Source: Luzula sylvatica (lineage: Eukaryota > Streptophyta > Magnoliopsida > Poales > Juncaceae). Taken from it: 64,000 nt of DNA. Shown here in pieces: positions 12,276 to 23,564 of the stretch. Position 1 is the stretch's first letter; every line of letters begins with the position of its first letter. Location: assembly GCA_946800325.1 (NCBI GenBank), contig OX326956.1, positions 43,398,052 through 43,462,051 of the forward strand, given 5' to 3'. The translations under genes were made by a program, and so were the position numbers. The notes under the pieces were generated by a model. The model did no database searches. It saw only the letters and a list, made by a program, of their open reading frames with translations, and was not told the origin of the DNA.

Positions 12276-12539
12276 GGATAAAATAACCGCACAACAGTAT
12301 CACAATAAACATATTTGAAATCTACTAGGAAATTAAGATTCCAATGAGATAAACAATTTTCCAATTCCACGGTGATAAAATTGGTGTTGGGGTTTGGATG
12401 ACTTGGTGGAACGAAATGAAAACAATCTAGTACCGGGGAACCGAGGAAGGCCTGATATTTATTTCCGTCTCTCGTATAACGAAACAAATAACGATTTGTC
12501 ACGTCGTCGGTTATATATTTGGAAGCCATGAAAAGAAGA

Positions 12540-12588
12540 AGAAGAAGAAGAAGAAGAAGATGAAGAAGAAGAAGAAGAAGAAGAAGAA
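12540..12588. repeat. (GAA)n microsatellite
   Basis: A run of aag/gaa triplets just upstream of the transposon-protein start codon. Confidence 0.9.
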
Positions 12589-12764
12589 TATGGAGAAAAA
12601 GAACAAGTTTGCGACTCTTTTAATAACACTAAAATTTTTACTTAATTACCACATGTACCATATGTACCATAAAGCCTGAAACATATGTATAATTTCAGGA
12701 ATCTTATAAGTTTTACTTTAATTTTTGTTTTTCAGAATTTTGCTTTAATTACCACAGTGTAAGG

Positions 12765-13946
12765 TGAAGGAAATGCAGTTTCACATCTACGATAAAATCG
12801 TATGTATAAGGATATATGAACATGGAAGTTCATAGAAATATAACATGTGTATTAGATGCATATATGTATATATGATATACATAATTAGATTGATAAGATA
12901 AGATTTTAGGAAAAATCGGAATATTTTTACTTAAACGGACATAACTTTCGTATACGAACACCGATTTGGATGATTCAACTCTCATAAGTTAGATAATTGG
13001 ATTATCTACAACTTTTATATTCAGTGGAAAAACATTTGAATAACGTAGGACGTTCATTCTAATGAAATACACGAAATATTGCGGCAGTTCGACAAAAGGA
13101 CGCGAACGTTTACTAAAACCAGCATAACTTTCGGACTAGATATCCAAATTGGATAAACTCGGATTTGTTGGAAAGGTGATAAGATCATCTAGAAGTTTTG
13201 TTCAGAAAGTTCCTGTTAATTACGGACCTAAGTCGGTCGAAATTCCAGTTTAGTGAAAGTGTGTCTGCTAATTCTGCAGGAGACACATCTTTTGATCAAA
13301 TCTTCTAGAAACTTGTCCTTTCATGCATATAAAAATATCATTTGATTGATTAAAGAGTGTCTATTTACTGGTGAAGAAATACGAGTTATTCTATAAATAG
13401 GACCCTAATCTCACTCAATCAAATCAATCTAAGCAACCATTATTTTCACTAATTAATCCAGTAATTAAGAGAGAAAAAACTTCGTCGGAATTCTCCATTG
13501 ATTCCGGCAAGAGTTTAAACAAGAGTGATTACGAGGCGTCTAGGCAGTTTCGTGATTATCCGACGACTCCCGTTTTCGCGGTGGATACGAGTAGAGGTAC
13601 GTATACGTTTGCGTACTAACGAGTTAAGTTCATCAACCGACGAGAAGACGAACGGAGAAAGACGACCGGTTTGGGCGTGGGACGAACCGGTACGAGCGAA
13701 AAGGTGCGAACGAAAATGTGCGAACGAAAAGATGCGACGCGAACGGAAGTGAAGGCTTCGCAGCAACAAACTCTTCGTAAGTGATCAATTTCGTTAGGTA
13801 CAAATATTACGTTTATTAGATTTACGTTATATTAGTTATAGGCAATTTGATAAACAAATCGTAGATGAGATCTCGGGGATTTGTACTCCGTCGAGTCCAA
13901 TAATTATCCGCTGCGCGCACTCGATGGGGGTGTAGATAACCTATCA
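12765..13946 (+). repeat. Left LTR of the copia element
   Basis: 1182 bp, from tgaagg to aacctatca. It is close to the right LTR throughout. One short tandem unit (gcgaacgaaaatgt) near 13705 is absent from the right LTR. Confidence 0.93.
13392..13399 (+). promoter_or_regulatory. TATA box in the left LTR
   Basis: ctataaatagg, conserved at 20646-20653 in the right LTR and, on the minus strand, near 40623 in the related solo LTR. Confidence 0.7.
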
Positions 13947-13947
13947 G

Positions 13948-13960
13948 TGGCATCAGAGCG
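13948..13960 (+). other. Primer-binding site of the copia element
   Basis: tggcatcagagcg begins two bases after the LTR. It differs by one base (tggC for tggT) from the usual initiator-Met-tRNA complement. Confidence 0.8.
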
Positions 13961-14870
13961 AACGTCATACGGTTTGCGTTATCAAATCGCAAGAAAAATG
14001 ATTAAGATCATATGTAGGGTCATTTTAGTAAATTTTCCCAAAATTGAAACCTAAAATAAGATTTTAAAGTCAAATTCACAAGTAATCGAATGGTAAAATA
14101 TTATAGCATAATTACTGGTACCATTTGATGCCTTGAAAATAGTTTTGCTTCGAAACGAACAAAGAATTCCTTATTTGACTACAAAACTTTAGAATTTTAT
14201 TTTTATAATTCAATTTAATAGTTGAAAACCTTGTGAATATAAAACCTAGTAAGTTGATGTATGACACAACAAATCCCTCACAGCGAAATTTGAAATGATA
14301 GAATTTTGCATAATTATAAACTAACTAGATGTCTCCCATATAAACAGTTGTCATGTTTGTTTACAAATATACGTGTGGATTGGGACTTCGTCAGGCATGC
14401 GTATACGAGTAGTTCAATAGGACAATAAGCTTTAGTATAATTTAAATGTGGATTGGGCCTTCGTCAGGCATGTTTAAATTTAAACTAGTTGATACGTTTA
14501 GTATAGTTTTAGTTTAAATATTCAAGTTAATCGGATTAATTGGATAAGACATAGTTGAAATACACACACGGAATTTTGAATTACATACGATATAATTTAA
14601 ATACTGAAATTTCATAAAGTTTGAGAGTCGCATATGATGTGATTGGATATGATCCTACCTAAATAACGAGATCCCACTCGATAGGCATTCGTCACTTGTG
14701 GGAGGATTGTAATATATGGTTCTCAATGTGTTATCGGATTATGAATCCCGAATCGATAATGAGGGTGATTGTTTTGATAAAAGTGACACAAATAACCCTA
14801 TTAAATAAAGCATATATAATTAATACGCACAGTTAGTTAATTAATTAATCATTATTATGTTTTAGGAATC
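13961..14870 (+). other. Untranslated leader of the copia element
   Basis: No ORF. The phrase tggattgggacttcgtcaggc at 14376 recurs at 14451 in a short local duplication. Confidence 0.6.
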
Positions 14871-16350
14871 ATGTCTAGTAACAATACCAGTTCCATATCG
14901 ATTCGATAGTTATTGGAGAAAGAGAAACTTGTTGGTAGGAATTTTCTGGATTGGCACCGTAATCTTAGAATCGTTCTAAGGCATGAAGATCTAATAAGTG
15001 TATTAGAAACGCCAATAGTGGAAGTGGTTAATCCAACAGAAGCTCAAAAGGCAGGGTTGAAAGTACTCAAAGGCAAATCGAATAATGTAACATGCCTTAT
15101 GTTAGCATGTATGGATGCAAGTTTTCAAAAGAAGTTCGAAGACTCCGATGCATATACGATAAACAAATATCTCCTTGAAAAGTTCCAGGAGCAAAAGAGA
15201 CATGAACGGTTCAATACTCTTAAAGGTTTGGTTAATTGTAGAATGGCACCAGGGTCGTCAGTTAGCACGCATATGCTAAAGATGCAGGATTTCCGAGACC
15301 GTATAGAGAAATTCGACGAAGTAATCTCGGCAACATTGCAACAAGATTTGATCCTTTGTTCATTACCGCCGACATTTGCCTCATTCGTGACGAACTATCA
15401 CATGCATTCGATGAACAAGATGATCCCCGAATTACATGGGATGCTGAAGAATTATAAATCGGAAATGATTACGACGGGTCCTAAAAACCGCGGCGGATCG
15501 AATGATGTCTTAATGATTCAATCGGGAAATCGTAAAAGAAACAACTCAAAAGGTGCATCAGGTTCGGGCTCTAAGAAGAAGCCGAAACTAAATAACAAAG
15601 GGAAATCCGAGAAGAAGAAGAAACAGGACGATGATAAATGTTTTCATTGTGAAAAGACGGGCCATTGGGGCCGCAACTTCAAGGTATTTCTCGAAGAGTC
15701 GAGGAAGAACAAAGGGAAAGCCGTAGTGGCCGGTACCGCAGGTATGTCTGTTATAGAAATTCATATTTCTACTATGAATAATTGGATATTAGATACTGGT
15801 TGTGGAACTCATATTTGTCGTAATGTGCAGATCCTAAGAAATAGTAGAAGATTGAAGTCTGGTGATGTAGATCTCCGCGTTGGAAATGGAGCAAATGTTG
15901 CGGCTTTTGCAATAGGAGAAGTGGATCTAGCATTACATAGTGGATTTAATATAGTATTAAATAAATGTTTTTATGTGCCTAGTTTATGAAAAAATATAAT
16001 AACCGTGTCTAAATTAGCGAATGATGGCTATGAATTTGTTATTAGGAATGATGAATTTGTGATATGTAAAGACAATAATATTTATGCTAATGTAGTTATT
16101 GAGAATGGTCTTTATGTGTTAGATTTAGATAAATTTAATAAATCCATCTATAACGTGAATGAATCTCGGAATAATCCTAAAGTTGGTAATCACACTTACT
16201 TTTGGCATTGTCGTTTATGTCATATAAATGAGAAACGCATCTCGAAACTCCATAAAGATGGTTTACTCGACTCATTTGAATTTGATTCATATGGGAAATG
16301 CGAATCATGTTTACTTGGCAAAATGATAAAAGCGCCGTTTTCGAAGAAAG
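14871..16350 (+). pseudogene. Copia gag, protease and integrase N-terminus, broken
   Basis: The frame starts at ATG 14871. A TAG at 14907-14909 replaces a glutamine-like codon; after it the frame is open to a TGA at 15987-15989, replacing an arginine-like codon (CGA to TGA). It then runs to a frameshift near 16345. Visible parts are the gag domain (LVGRNFLDWHRNL onward), a zinc knuckle at about 15637-15680, the protease active site WILDTGCGTHIC at about 15783, and the HHCC-type integrase start (HCRLCHINEKRI, then CESCLLGK). In the knuckle CFHC.......H.... the last cysteine is phenylalanine. Gag packages the RNA and protease cleaves the polyprotein. Confidence 0.9.
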
Positions 16351-17665
16351 GTCCACGGAGCTATTAGAACTAATGCATTCAGATGTATGTGGTCCAATGA
16401 GCATCGAGGCAAGAGGAGGTTATCGTTACTTCATCACATTTACTGACGATTATAGTAGATATGGCTATGTCTATTTAATGTGTCTTAAATCAGAATCTTT
16501 TGAAAAGTTCAAAGAATTCCAAAATGAAGTAGAGAACCAGCTTGGCAAGAAAATCAAAGCTCTTCGATCTGATCGAGGAGGCGAGTATTTGAGCTATGAG
16601 TTTGACGATCATTTAAAATATTGTGGAATTGTTTCACAACTTACTCCACCTGACACACCACAATGGAATGGCGTGTCTGAAAGGAGAAATCGTACCCTAT
16701 TAGATATGGTTCGAACAATGATGAGTCAAACTAGTCTTCCAAAATCGTTTTGGGGATATGCACTTTCGACCGCGGCTTATTTGATAAATCGCTTACCTTC
16801 AAAGTCGGTTGAAAAGACACCATATGAGCTATGGCATGGAAAAACTCCATTATTGTCTTTTATTAAAATCTGGGGATGCGAAGCATATGTCCAAAGAATG
16901 ATTTCTGACAAGCTCGATCCCAAATCAGACAAATGTCTATTTGTCGGTTATCCTAAAGAAACAAGAGGATACTATTTTTACAATCCAGCTGAAAATAAAG
17001 TTTTCGTGGCACGAAGAGGTGTCTTCTTAGAGGAGGACTTTATCTCTTCGCACAATGGAGGAGCAAAAATAAATCTTGATGAAATTCGAGATACCAAAAT
17101 AGAAGTTGAACCGACGATGATTGATTCAGAACCGTCAAATGTTGACTTAGCTGAATCAAGTACACAAGTCATTGTACCTTCTCGTCGATCTAGTAGGATT
17201 CGCCATGAACCTGAACGCTATGGTTTTATCATAACTGATAATGGCAACATCGAGTTCATTGATGATGAACCGAAATCCTACAAAGATGCGATTAAAGGTA
17301 TAGATTCCCACAAATGGCTCGAAGCCATGAAATCAGAAATCCAGTCCATGTATGATAATCAAGTTTGGAACTTGATAGATAAACCTCCAGGGGTCACACC
17401 CGTTAGATGTAAATGGGTTTTCAAGAAGAAAACCGATATGGATGGAAAGGTGCAAACTTACAAAGCACGGCTTGTCGCGAAAGGTTTCAAACAAATCCAT
17501 GGTATTGACTATGATGAAACGTTTTCGCCGGTAGCCATGCTTAAGTCTATTCGCATACTACTTGCTATAGCTGCATACTATGATTATGAGATATGGCAAG
17601 TGGACGTTAAAACCGCATTTCTTAACGGAAATTTAATAGAGGATGTGTACCGAAGGTTTTATCGA
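16345..17665 (+). pseudogene. Copia integrase core and reverse transcriptase N-half
   Basis: The frame shifts relative to gag at about 16345. The integrase catalytic triad is visible: D in DVCGPM / FTDDYSRY, D in LRSDRGGEY, and E in WNGVSERRNRTL. The copia integrase C-terminal region follows (WGCEAYV, then LFVGYP). The reverse transcriptase starts at HKWLEAMKSEI and runs through WVFKKK, ARLVAKGF, FSPVA and VDVKTAFLNG. After EDVY, roughly 10 bases are missing compared with the family and the frame is lost near 17655. The enzyme pair would integrate and copy the element. Confidence 0.93.
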
Positions 17666-18842
17666 TCCAAAAGAAGCGAATAAAGTTTGTAAGTTACAAC
17701 GATCCATTTATGGATTGAAACAAGCATCTCGAAGTTGGAATATACGATTTGATGAAGTTATAAGCGAGTATAATTTTATTAAAAACGTAGATGAACCTTG
17801 TGTATACAAGAAGGTAAGTGGGAGCCGTATTGTGTTTCTTGTTCTTTATGTGGACGATATATTGCTCATAGAAAACGATATTCCGATGCTTACGGAAGTT
17901 AAAAAATATTTAACGAGTCGTTTCGCTATGAAAGACTTAGGCGAGGCAGCTTATATATTATGCGTAAAAATCTATAGAGATAGATCTAAAAGACTCCTTG
18001 GTTTAAGTCAAAGTATGTATATTGACAAGGTATTGCATAAATTTGCAATGGAAAATTCCAAGAAGGGATTTATACCTATGTCGCATGGTATTAATTTCTC
18101 GAAAAATCAATGTCCGACATCGATTGAAGATAAGAAATTAATGTCTGATGTTCCATACGCTTCGGCGGTAGGATCCATCATGTATGCCATGATATGTACT
18201 CGTCCAGACGTATCATATGCCTTAAGCGTTGTTTCGCGCTATCAATCGAATCCTGGTGAAGCACATTGGATTGCGGTTAAATCTATCCTTAAATACTTAC
18301 GTAGAACAAAGGATCTCTTTCTCGTGTATGGTGGTACTAGTCAAGAGCTAATCGTTAAAAGATATACCGACGCTAGTTTTCAAACATGTATTGATGACTT
18401 TAGGTCTCAATCAGGTTATGTGTTTTGTCTAAATGGCGGTGCGGTAGTTTGGAAGAGTTCCAAACAACCTACGATAGCTGATTCCACTACAGACGCGGAA
18501 TATATCGCAGCTTCGGAAGCAGCAAAAGAAGCGGTTTGGATGCGTAAATTCATCCTGGAACTTGGAGTAGTCCCAAGCATTATGAAACCCATTGGCGTAT
18601 ACTGTGACAATTTGAGTGCGATCGCTCAAGCTAAAGAACCTATATCACATCACCGTTCTAAACATATTCTCTGGAAGTTTCATTTGATTCGTGAAATTTT
18701 GCAACGCAAGGAAGTTGCCATAATGAAAATTAATACTGACGACAACGTGGCGGACCCGTTTACGAAACCATTAGCTCAAGCCAAGCATGATAGACATACT
18801 CGCAACATTGGTTTAAGATATCTAGAGGAGGAATTGAATTAG
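17655..18842 (+). pseudogene. Copia reverse transcriptase C-half and RNase H
   Basis: Third frame segment. It reads EGFIDP, KLQRSIYGLKQASR, and the polymerase signature LYVDDILL. RNase H follows, with TDASF, SGYVF, DSTTDAEYIA (the DAEY motif), YCDNLSAI and the ending FTKPLA. It terminates at TAG 18840-18842. Only the upstream frameshift separates it from the integrase-containing part. Confidence 0.93.
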
Positions 18843-20001
18843 GGATTATATTAGCTATCTCATCCCAATATTCCTTAGTAATTTCGTAAACGATGTATTA
18901 TTAGTTCTATAAATAAATGTAATCAATAAATGTAAAAACTTTTTATTTTGATTTAATAAAATATTTAGTTTTGTTTATTCTACAATTTAGCTTTATTTTA
19001 ACTTGTGTGTGGGGTTATATAATTAGTAATATTAATCCAGATTTATATCTCGAAATATGAGCGTTTAGTATAATAAGATTTACTAAGTAAGGACGTCATA
19101 TATTAAATACTTAAATAAATGTTATTTAAAACGAAATTTAATAAGAGTATATATTTCGAAATTGTCCCTATTTATGGCTTGGATATTTAATGAGTTAAAT
19201 ATATTCTATTATATGATAATAGACTAACATGATTAGTATGTTTGCCGAGGTGATGATTCAGCTTTACTATTCATTGACAAAAGAGCGTGTCAAATCGGAA
19301 ATATAGTTACATATAGTTGATATGTATGGACTTGACCAAAATGTGCGAATTCATAACATGGTTTAGTCATTAAAAATGAATCGCAACGAATATGTTTTGG
19401 TAGCTTCATACTTCAGATAACACTTGATTAATTTTTATACGTAGTTGCATACTTTGATATAGTTAACATTATTCCGTAAATGGGTAATAAGGCTATCATT
19501 GGGTGAGTCACGAAATATGAATATTAATGTGATTATCAAGATAGGAATTGTTCATTTCGAAAGAAATAGATATTTTGTTGGCCACCGATTGAATTAAATT
19601 AACATGTGCACAAATTGATATTGATCAATTGTCAAATTAATTCATGAGAAATCGGAAAAACATTAAGTCAATTACATAAAGGGGATGACTATCACCATGC
19701 CTCGTCATTGACGGATATCGCGAACAAGAGAACCAAAATCGTATATCGAGATTAGGTATAAATGATGAAAGTCATTTAAATTCAATTTAACATGGGTAGC
19801 TATGATGGAGTGACTAGATCCCGCTCAAAAGCTTGTAAGACTTAGGCATAAGTTTACGGCCATCGTTAAGTTGAACCTACACGGTCACACATAGGAATGA
19901 GACAAGTCGGGCTTGAACAATAAGTATATAGGATATACATAAACTCTCTAAAAATTATACATATATATGATAAGTATAGTACGTTTTACGTAGATATAAA
20001 A
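18843..20001 (+). other. 3' noncoding region of the copia element
   Basis: About 1.15 kb without a coding frame between RNase H and the polypurine tract. Long 3' spacers are unusual for compact copia elements. I see no antisense ORF in it. Confidence 0.6.
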
Positions 20002-20002
20002 T

Positions 20003-20014
20003 TGAGTGAGAGAC
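20003..20014 (+). other. Polypurine tract of the copia element
   Basis: gagtgagagac directly precedes the right LTR. Confidence 0.65.
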
Positions 20015-21184
20015 TGAAGGAAATGCAGTTTCACATTTACGGTAAAATCGTACGTATAAAGATATATGAACATGATAGTTCATAGAAATATAACATGTGT
20101 ATTAGATGCACATATGTATATATGATATACATAATTAGATTGATAAGATAAGATTTTAGGAAAAATCTGTTTGGAATATTTTTACTTAAACGGACATAAC
20201 TTTCGTATACGAACACCGATTTGGATGATTCAACTCTTATAAGTTAGATAATTGGATTATCTACAACTTTCATATTCAATGGAAAAACATTTGAATAACG
20301 TAGGATGTACATTCTAATGAAATACACGAAATGTTGCGGCAGTTCGATAAAAGGACGCGAACGTTTACTAAAACCAGCATAACGTTCGGACTGGATATCC
20401 AAATTGGATAAACTCGGATTTGTTGGAAAGGTGATAAGATCATCTAGAAGTTTAGTTCAGAAAGTTTCTGTTAATTACGGACCTAAGTCGGTCGAAATTC
20501 CAGTTTAGTGAAAGTGTGTCTGCTGATTCTGCAGGAGACACATCTTTTGATCAAATCTTCTAGAAACTTGTCCTTTCATGCATATAAAAGTATCATTTGA
20601 TTGATTAAAGAGTGTCTATTTACTGGTGTAGAAATACGAGTTATTCTATAAATAGGATCCTAATCTCACTCAATCAAATCAATCTAAGCAACCATTATTT
20701 CCACTAATTAATCCAGTAATTAAGAGAGAAAAGTTCGCCGGAATTCTCCATTGATTCCGGCAAGAGTTTAAGCAAGAATGATTACGAGGCGTCTACGCAG
20801 TTTCGTGATTATCCGACGACTCCCGTTTTCGCGATGGATACGAGTAGAGGTACATATACGTTTGCGTACTAGCGAGTTAAGTTCATCAACCGACGAGAAG
20901 ACGAACGGAGAAACACGACCGGTTTGGGCGTGGGACGAACCGGTACGAGCGAAAAGGTGCGAACGAAAAGGTGCGACGTGAACGGAAGTGAAGGCTTCGC
21001 AGCGACAAACCCTTCGTAAGAGATCAATTTCGCTAGGTACAAATATTACGTTTATTAGATTTACGTTATATTAGTTATAGGCAATTTGATAAACAAATTA
21101 TAGATGAGATCTCGGGGATTTGTACTCCGTCGAGTCCAATAATTATCCGTTGCGCGGACTCGATGGGGTGTAGATAACCTAACA
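20015..21184 (+). repeat. Right LTR of the copia element
   Basis: 1170 bp, ending cctaaca, then TSD taagg. Small base changes and one 12-14 bp unit separate it from the left LTR. An insertion of moderate age is implied; the exact identity was not computed. Confidence 0.93.
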
Positions 21185-21429
21185 TAAGGTCTTGTCAAAT
21201 TTTGCTTTTCAGAAAAAAAATTGATTCCCTTCTATATCTATTTAATGAATTTTGACACCTATAATATTTAATTAATTTTGTCAAATTTTTTAACAATTAG
21301 ATAATAACACTAATTCTAACAATAACATAATAACAATAATTAACATAACCACAATTAACATCATAAGAACAATTTTACCAAAGGAATGACAGGAAATATA
21401 AGGCGAGCTTTGGTTACTCGCCAGGCGTG

Positions 21430-21875
21430 GTATGGTTCAGCGCCAGGCGAGTTATGGTTCAGCGCTTGTTTTTATCTATTGATTTTATAACATAATTACT
21501 TCTCAGATCACTAACAAATAAAATTAAAGAAAGGAACACATTGGAACCCCGCCTGACGTTGTATGGAACCTCGCAAAAGACATTTTCGGAATATTTTTGA
21601 AAACTTGGTTATTTCGTGTATTATGTTTGCTAAGGTGGTTACATGTGAGATTTTTCCGCAAAATTATCTCATAATACAGACAAGTTTTCAAACCGATTGC
21701 AACCCAAAATATTAAAAAAACAGCAAAATATACGAAGAAACTCAGAAAAAAAGATAAAAACTCGAAATCCAAAGAAAGAACATGAAATCTCACGTATTGG
21801 TCTTGAAAATCGACTGCAATCACGTTCAAATCGGCCACATTCGTCTTGTTTGTGTGTGATCGATACAACTAGGGT

Positions 21876-21931
<56 letters not shown>

Positions 21932-22202
21932 GTGGCGGCTGAGAAATGAGGAGAGAGAAGCGGAATTAGGGTTAGGGGTTTATATATGGGCCTGTCAAAT
22001 TTTGAAATATTTTTAAAATTCGACTAACAGTTAATTCGCGGGCCGATTAACGGTTAATTGAGGGCCGAGTTAATTCGAAGCTACCGCGTGGCCCTTATAG
22101 GGAGCTGGTTTTTGGGCTTGGTCCAGTCCAATTAACACGCTGAGGTCATGTTGATTCAATCAGCAATGGCTGGGGGAAATTGGGGGCACCATATATGCCC
22201 TC
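21430..22202 (-). promoter_or_regulatory. Right arm of the 17.5-kb MULE, with leader-like sequence
   Basis: Contains gaggcgaggtatgg-like words, the reverse complement of 6115-6165, a (GA)n tract (21880-21928) and a segment (21935-22202) similar to 32900-33160 and 59440-59696. In reverse orientation it looks like a TATA-bearing promoter (tatataaacccctaac) with a CT-rich leader. No ORF follows. Confidence 0.55.
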
Positions 22203-22210
22203 TATTTTGT

Positions 22211-22404
22211 GTACTCCTAGGAGTTGTGTATCTATTCTCTATTAAAAAAACAAACCAGAAATATTTTCCTCTCCCAGGGTGTCTCTCTAGATGATAAAAT
22301 GAAGCTCTATTCATTTTTTTATCCTATTCATATAATCATCCCCCAAATCAAATCCCCGAATTACTCTCCATCCAAATCAACAAATAAACCCCAAAATCCC
22401 AACA
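22211..22404 (+). repeat. Left LTR of outer copia, 3' piece
   Basis: Continues the LTR from 4700 (gtactcctaggagttgtg) and ends cccaaca, as the right LTR does at 24825. Confidence 0.8.
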
Positions 22405-22407
22405 AAT

Positions 22408-22420
22408 TGGTATCAGAGCG
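22408..22420 (+). other. Primer-binding site of the outer copia
   Basis: tggtatcagagcg, the exact initiator-Met-tRNA complement, lies three bases after the LTR. Confidence 0.88.
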
Positions 22421-22439
22421 ACGGTTATTGAAAATGACG

Positions 22440-22660
22440 GTTATCGAATTTCGTAGAAGTTGGAGAAGCAGATCACCAAGGCAACCAAAGAGGTTACGTA
22501 TTTGGGCTCCCACAAACTTCACAACTCATTTCTGATTTATCGAGTTTAGTAGAAGTCGAAGAAGGAGATCACCAAGACAACCAAGAAGGTTACGTATTTG
22601 GACTCTCACGAACTTCACAATTCATTTCTGATTTGTGGAGTTTAGTAGAAATTTGGAATA
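22440..22660 (+). repeat. Two tandem units, about 107 bp, in the outer copia leader
   Basis: gatcaccaaggcaacc at 22470 and gatcaccaagacaacc at 22571 mark the repeated unit. It sits between the primer site and the gag remnant. Confidence 0.75.
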
Positions 22661-22670
22661 GGAGAAAGCC

Positions 22671-23033
22671 ATGACAAACCAAGACGGTGTGTTCGGGTTC
22701 CCACAAGTTTCGCAACTCAATTTCAATGGAGAAAAATACACTCTTTTGGAGTATTATCACGAGAGTTATTTTGATCTCGCATGGCCTATGAAAAATAATA
22801 GAAGGAGAAAAAATTTGTCGATGGTATGGACAAGACATAGAAGGGAGACAATTCGAAGAAAAAAAATGATCCGAAAAAAGGACGATTCGGGAAAAGACGA
22901 TTCGAAAAAGATGATCCGAAAAAGGAGGATTCGAAAAAAAAAGCCGATTAAAAAAACGAGTTTAGAAAAGGAAAGAAGATATGACAAACGTGACGAAAGA
23001 AATTACACAGAGGTATCGAAAAAAAATAACTAA
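22671..23033 (+). pseudogene. Gag N-terminal remnant of the outer copia
   Basis: 120-codon frame. The start (MTNQDGVFGF, then LNFNGEKYTLLEYYHESYF) resembles the beginning of copia Gag proteins, where a similar F.G..Y segment is found. The rest is a lysine- and arginine-rich low-complexity run (RKKDDSGKDD). There is no zinc knuckle, protease or polymerase, so mobility would depend on enzymes of other elements. Confidence 0.5.
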
Positions 23034-23564
23034 AAAAAATAACAGGGGAAAAATATTAAGGGGGAGTATCGACAACAAAAAAAAAATAACGAAAAACATT
23101 AAAGGGGGAGTATTGAAATTAATGTTTTTTTAATTAATAATATTACGTGTAATTTAGGGCATGATAATATTCAATGTATTTGTGTCTGAGTAAGAGATGT
23201 CTATAGAATAAATAAGTGTCCATTAAATAAAATATAAATATCTAGAATGAACAAAGAGTTGTATTTGAGAGGGCGCATGCAATCTATAAATGCAATCCAT
23301 CTCATATATTTTTAGAGAGACAAAATAGAGAGAAAAAATTATGTGAAAAATTAGAGTAAGGAGTGTGGAAAACAGTCTCACCATTATCTCGAAATATTGT
23401 ATCTATATATTATTGAGTATGCACATTTTTTGTGTTTGTATATTTCTATATTATTTTGTGTACTTCTTGGAGTTGTGTATCTATTCTCTATTGAAAACAA
23501 ACCAGAAATATTTTCCTCTCCCATCTCTCTCCATGATAAAATCAAGCTCTATTCAATTCTTTAT

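Larger units (their letters stand above)
7519..12529 (-). pseudogene. Putative plant transposon protein ORF, split by a CACTA and an hAT element
   Basis: The 5' piece starts at 12529 (MASKYITDDVTNRYLF) and reads to FKYVYCDTVVRLFYP at about 12286. The 3' piece is 8198-7519, containing LYFPYGNMITKICIHFGIE and ending PNFSTRS. The LPYG-like / TKI..HFGI pattern is typical of the uncharacterised protein domain found with plant transposons. Removing the hAT (11193-12275) and CACTA (8199-11153), each with one TSD copy, joins the pieces end to end as FYPNGYIDGRGN then KSYLFGKEIIV. A one-base frame change remains at the CACTA junction. The original protein would be about 330 residues. Function is unknown. 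It lies opposite in strand to MURA copy A, inside the same MULE. Confidence 0.65.
12765..21184 (+). mobile_element. Full-length Ty1/copia retrotransposon, coding region broken
   Basis: Two LTRs (12765-13946 and 20015-21184) both start tgaaggaaatgcag and end in ca. They are flanked by a perfect 5-bp TSD, taagg (12760-12764 and 21185-21189). The order is LTR, primer-binding site, gag, protease, integrase, reverse transcriptase, RNase H, polypurine tract, LTR. Integrase before reverse transcriptase defines the copia superfamily. At least two nonsense mutations and two frameshifts break the polyprotein, so the copy is not autonomous. Confidence 0.96.
4701..22202. mobile_element. Mutator-like element (MULE) carrying four nested or internal modules
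   Basis: It splits the outer copia LTR. The flanks show an 8-bp duplication tattttgt (4693-4700 and 22203-22210; the ninth base differs). The terminal regions are related inverted repeats: left catgctgaaatgcccc with gattaaatcagcatgacatc, right (reverse complement) gattgaatcaacatgacctc. Subtracting the nested CACTA (about 3.0 kb), hAT (1.1 kb) and copia (8.4 kb) leaves about 5 kb. That remainder holds a MURA 5' fragment and a transposon-associated ORF. Confidence 0.7.

Noticed and set aside
12018..12281. Overlapping ORFs rich in Gly, Arg and Pro
   Set aside because: They fall in the GC-rich terminal repeats of the hAT element; nothing protein-like.
6086..21657. A separate MULE nested within the 4701-22202 MULE
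   Set aside because: Matching inverted segments exist near 6115-6165 and 21590-21650, but I found no TSD and the outer ends are blurred, so I kept it as internal structure only.
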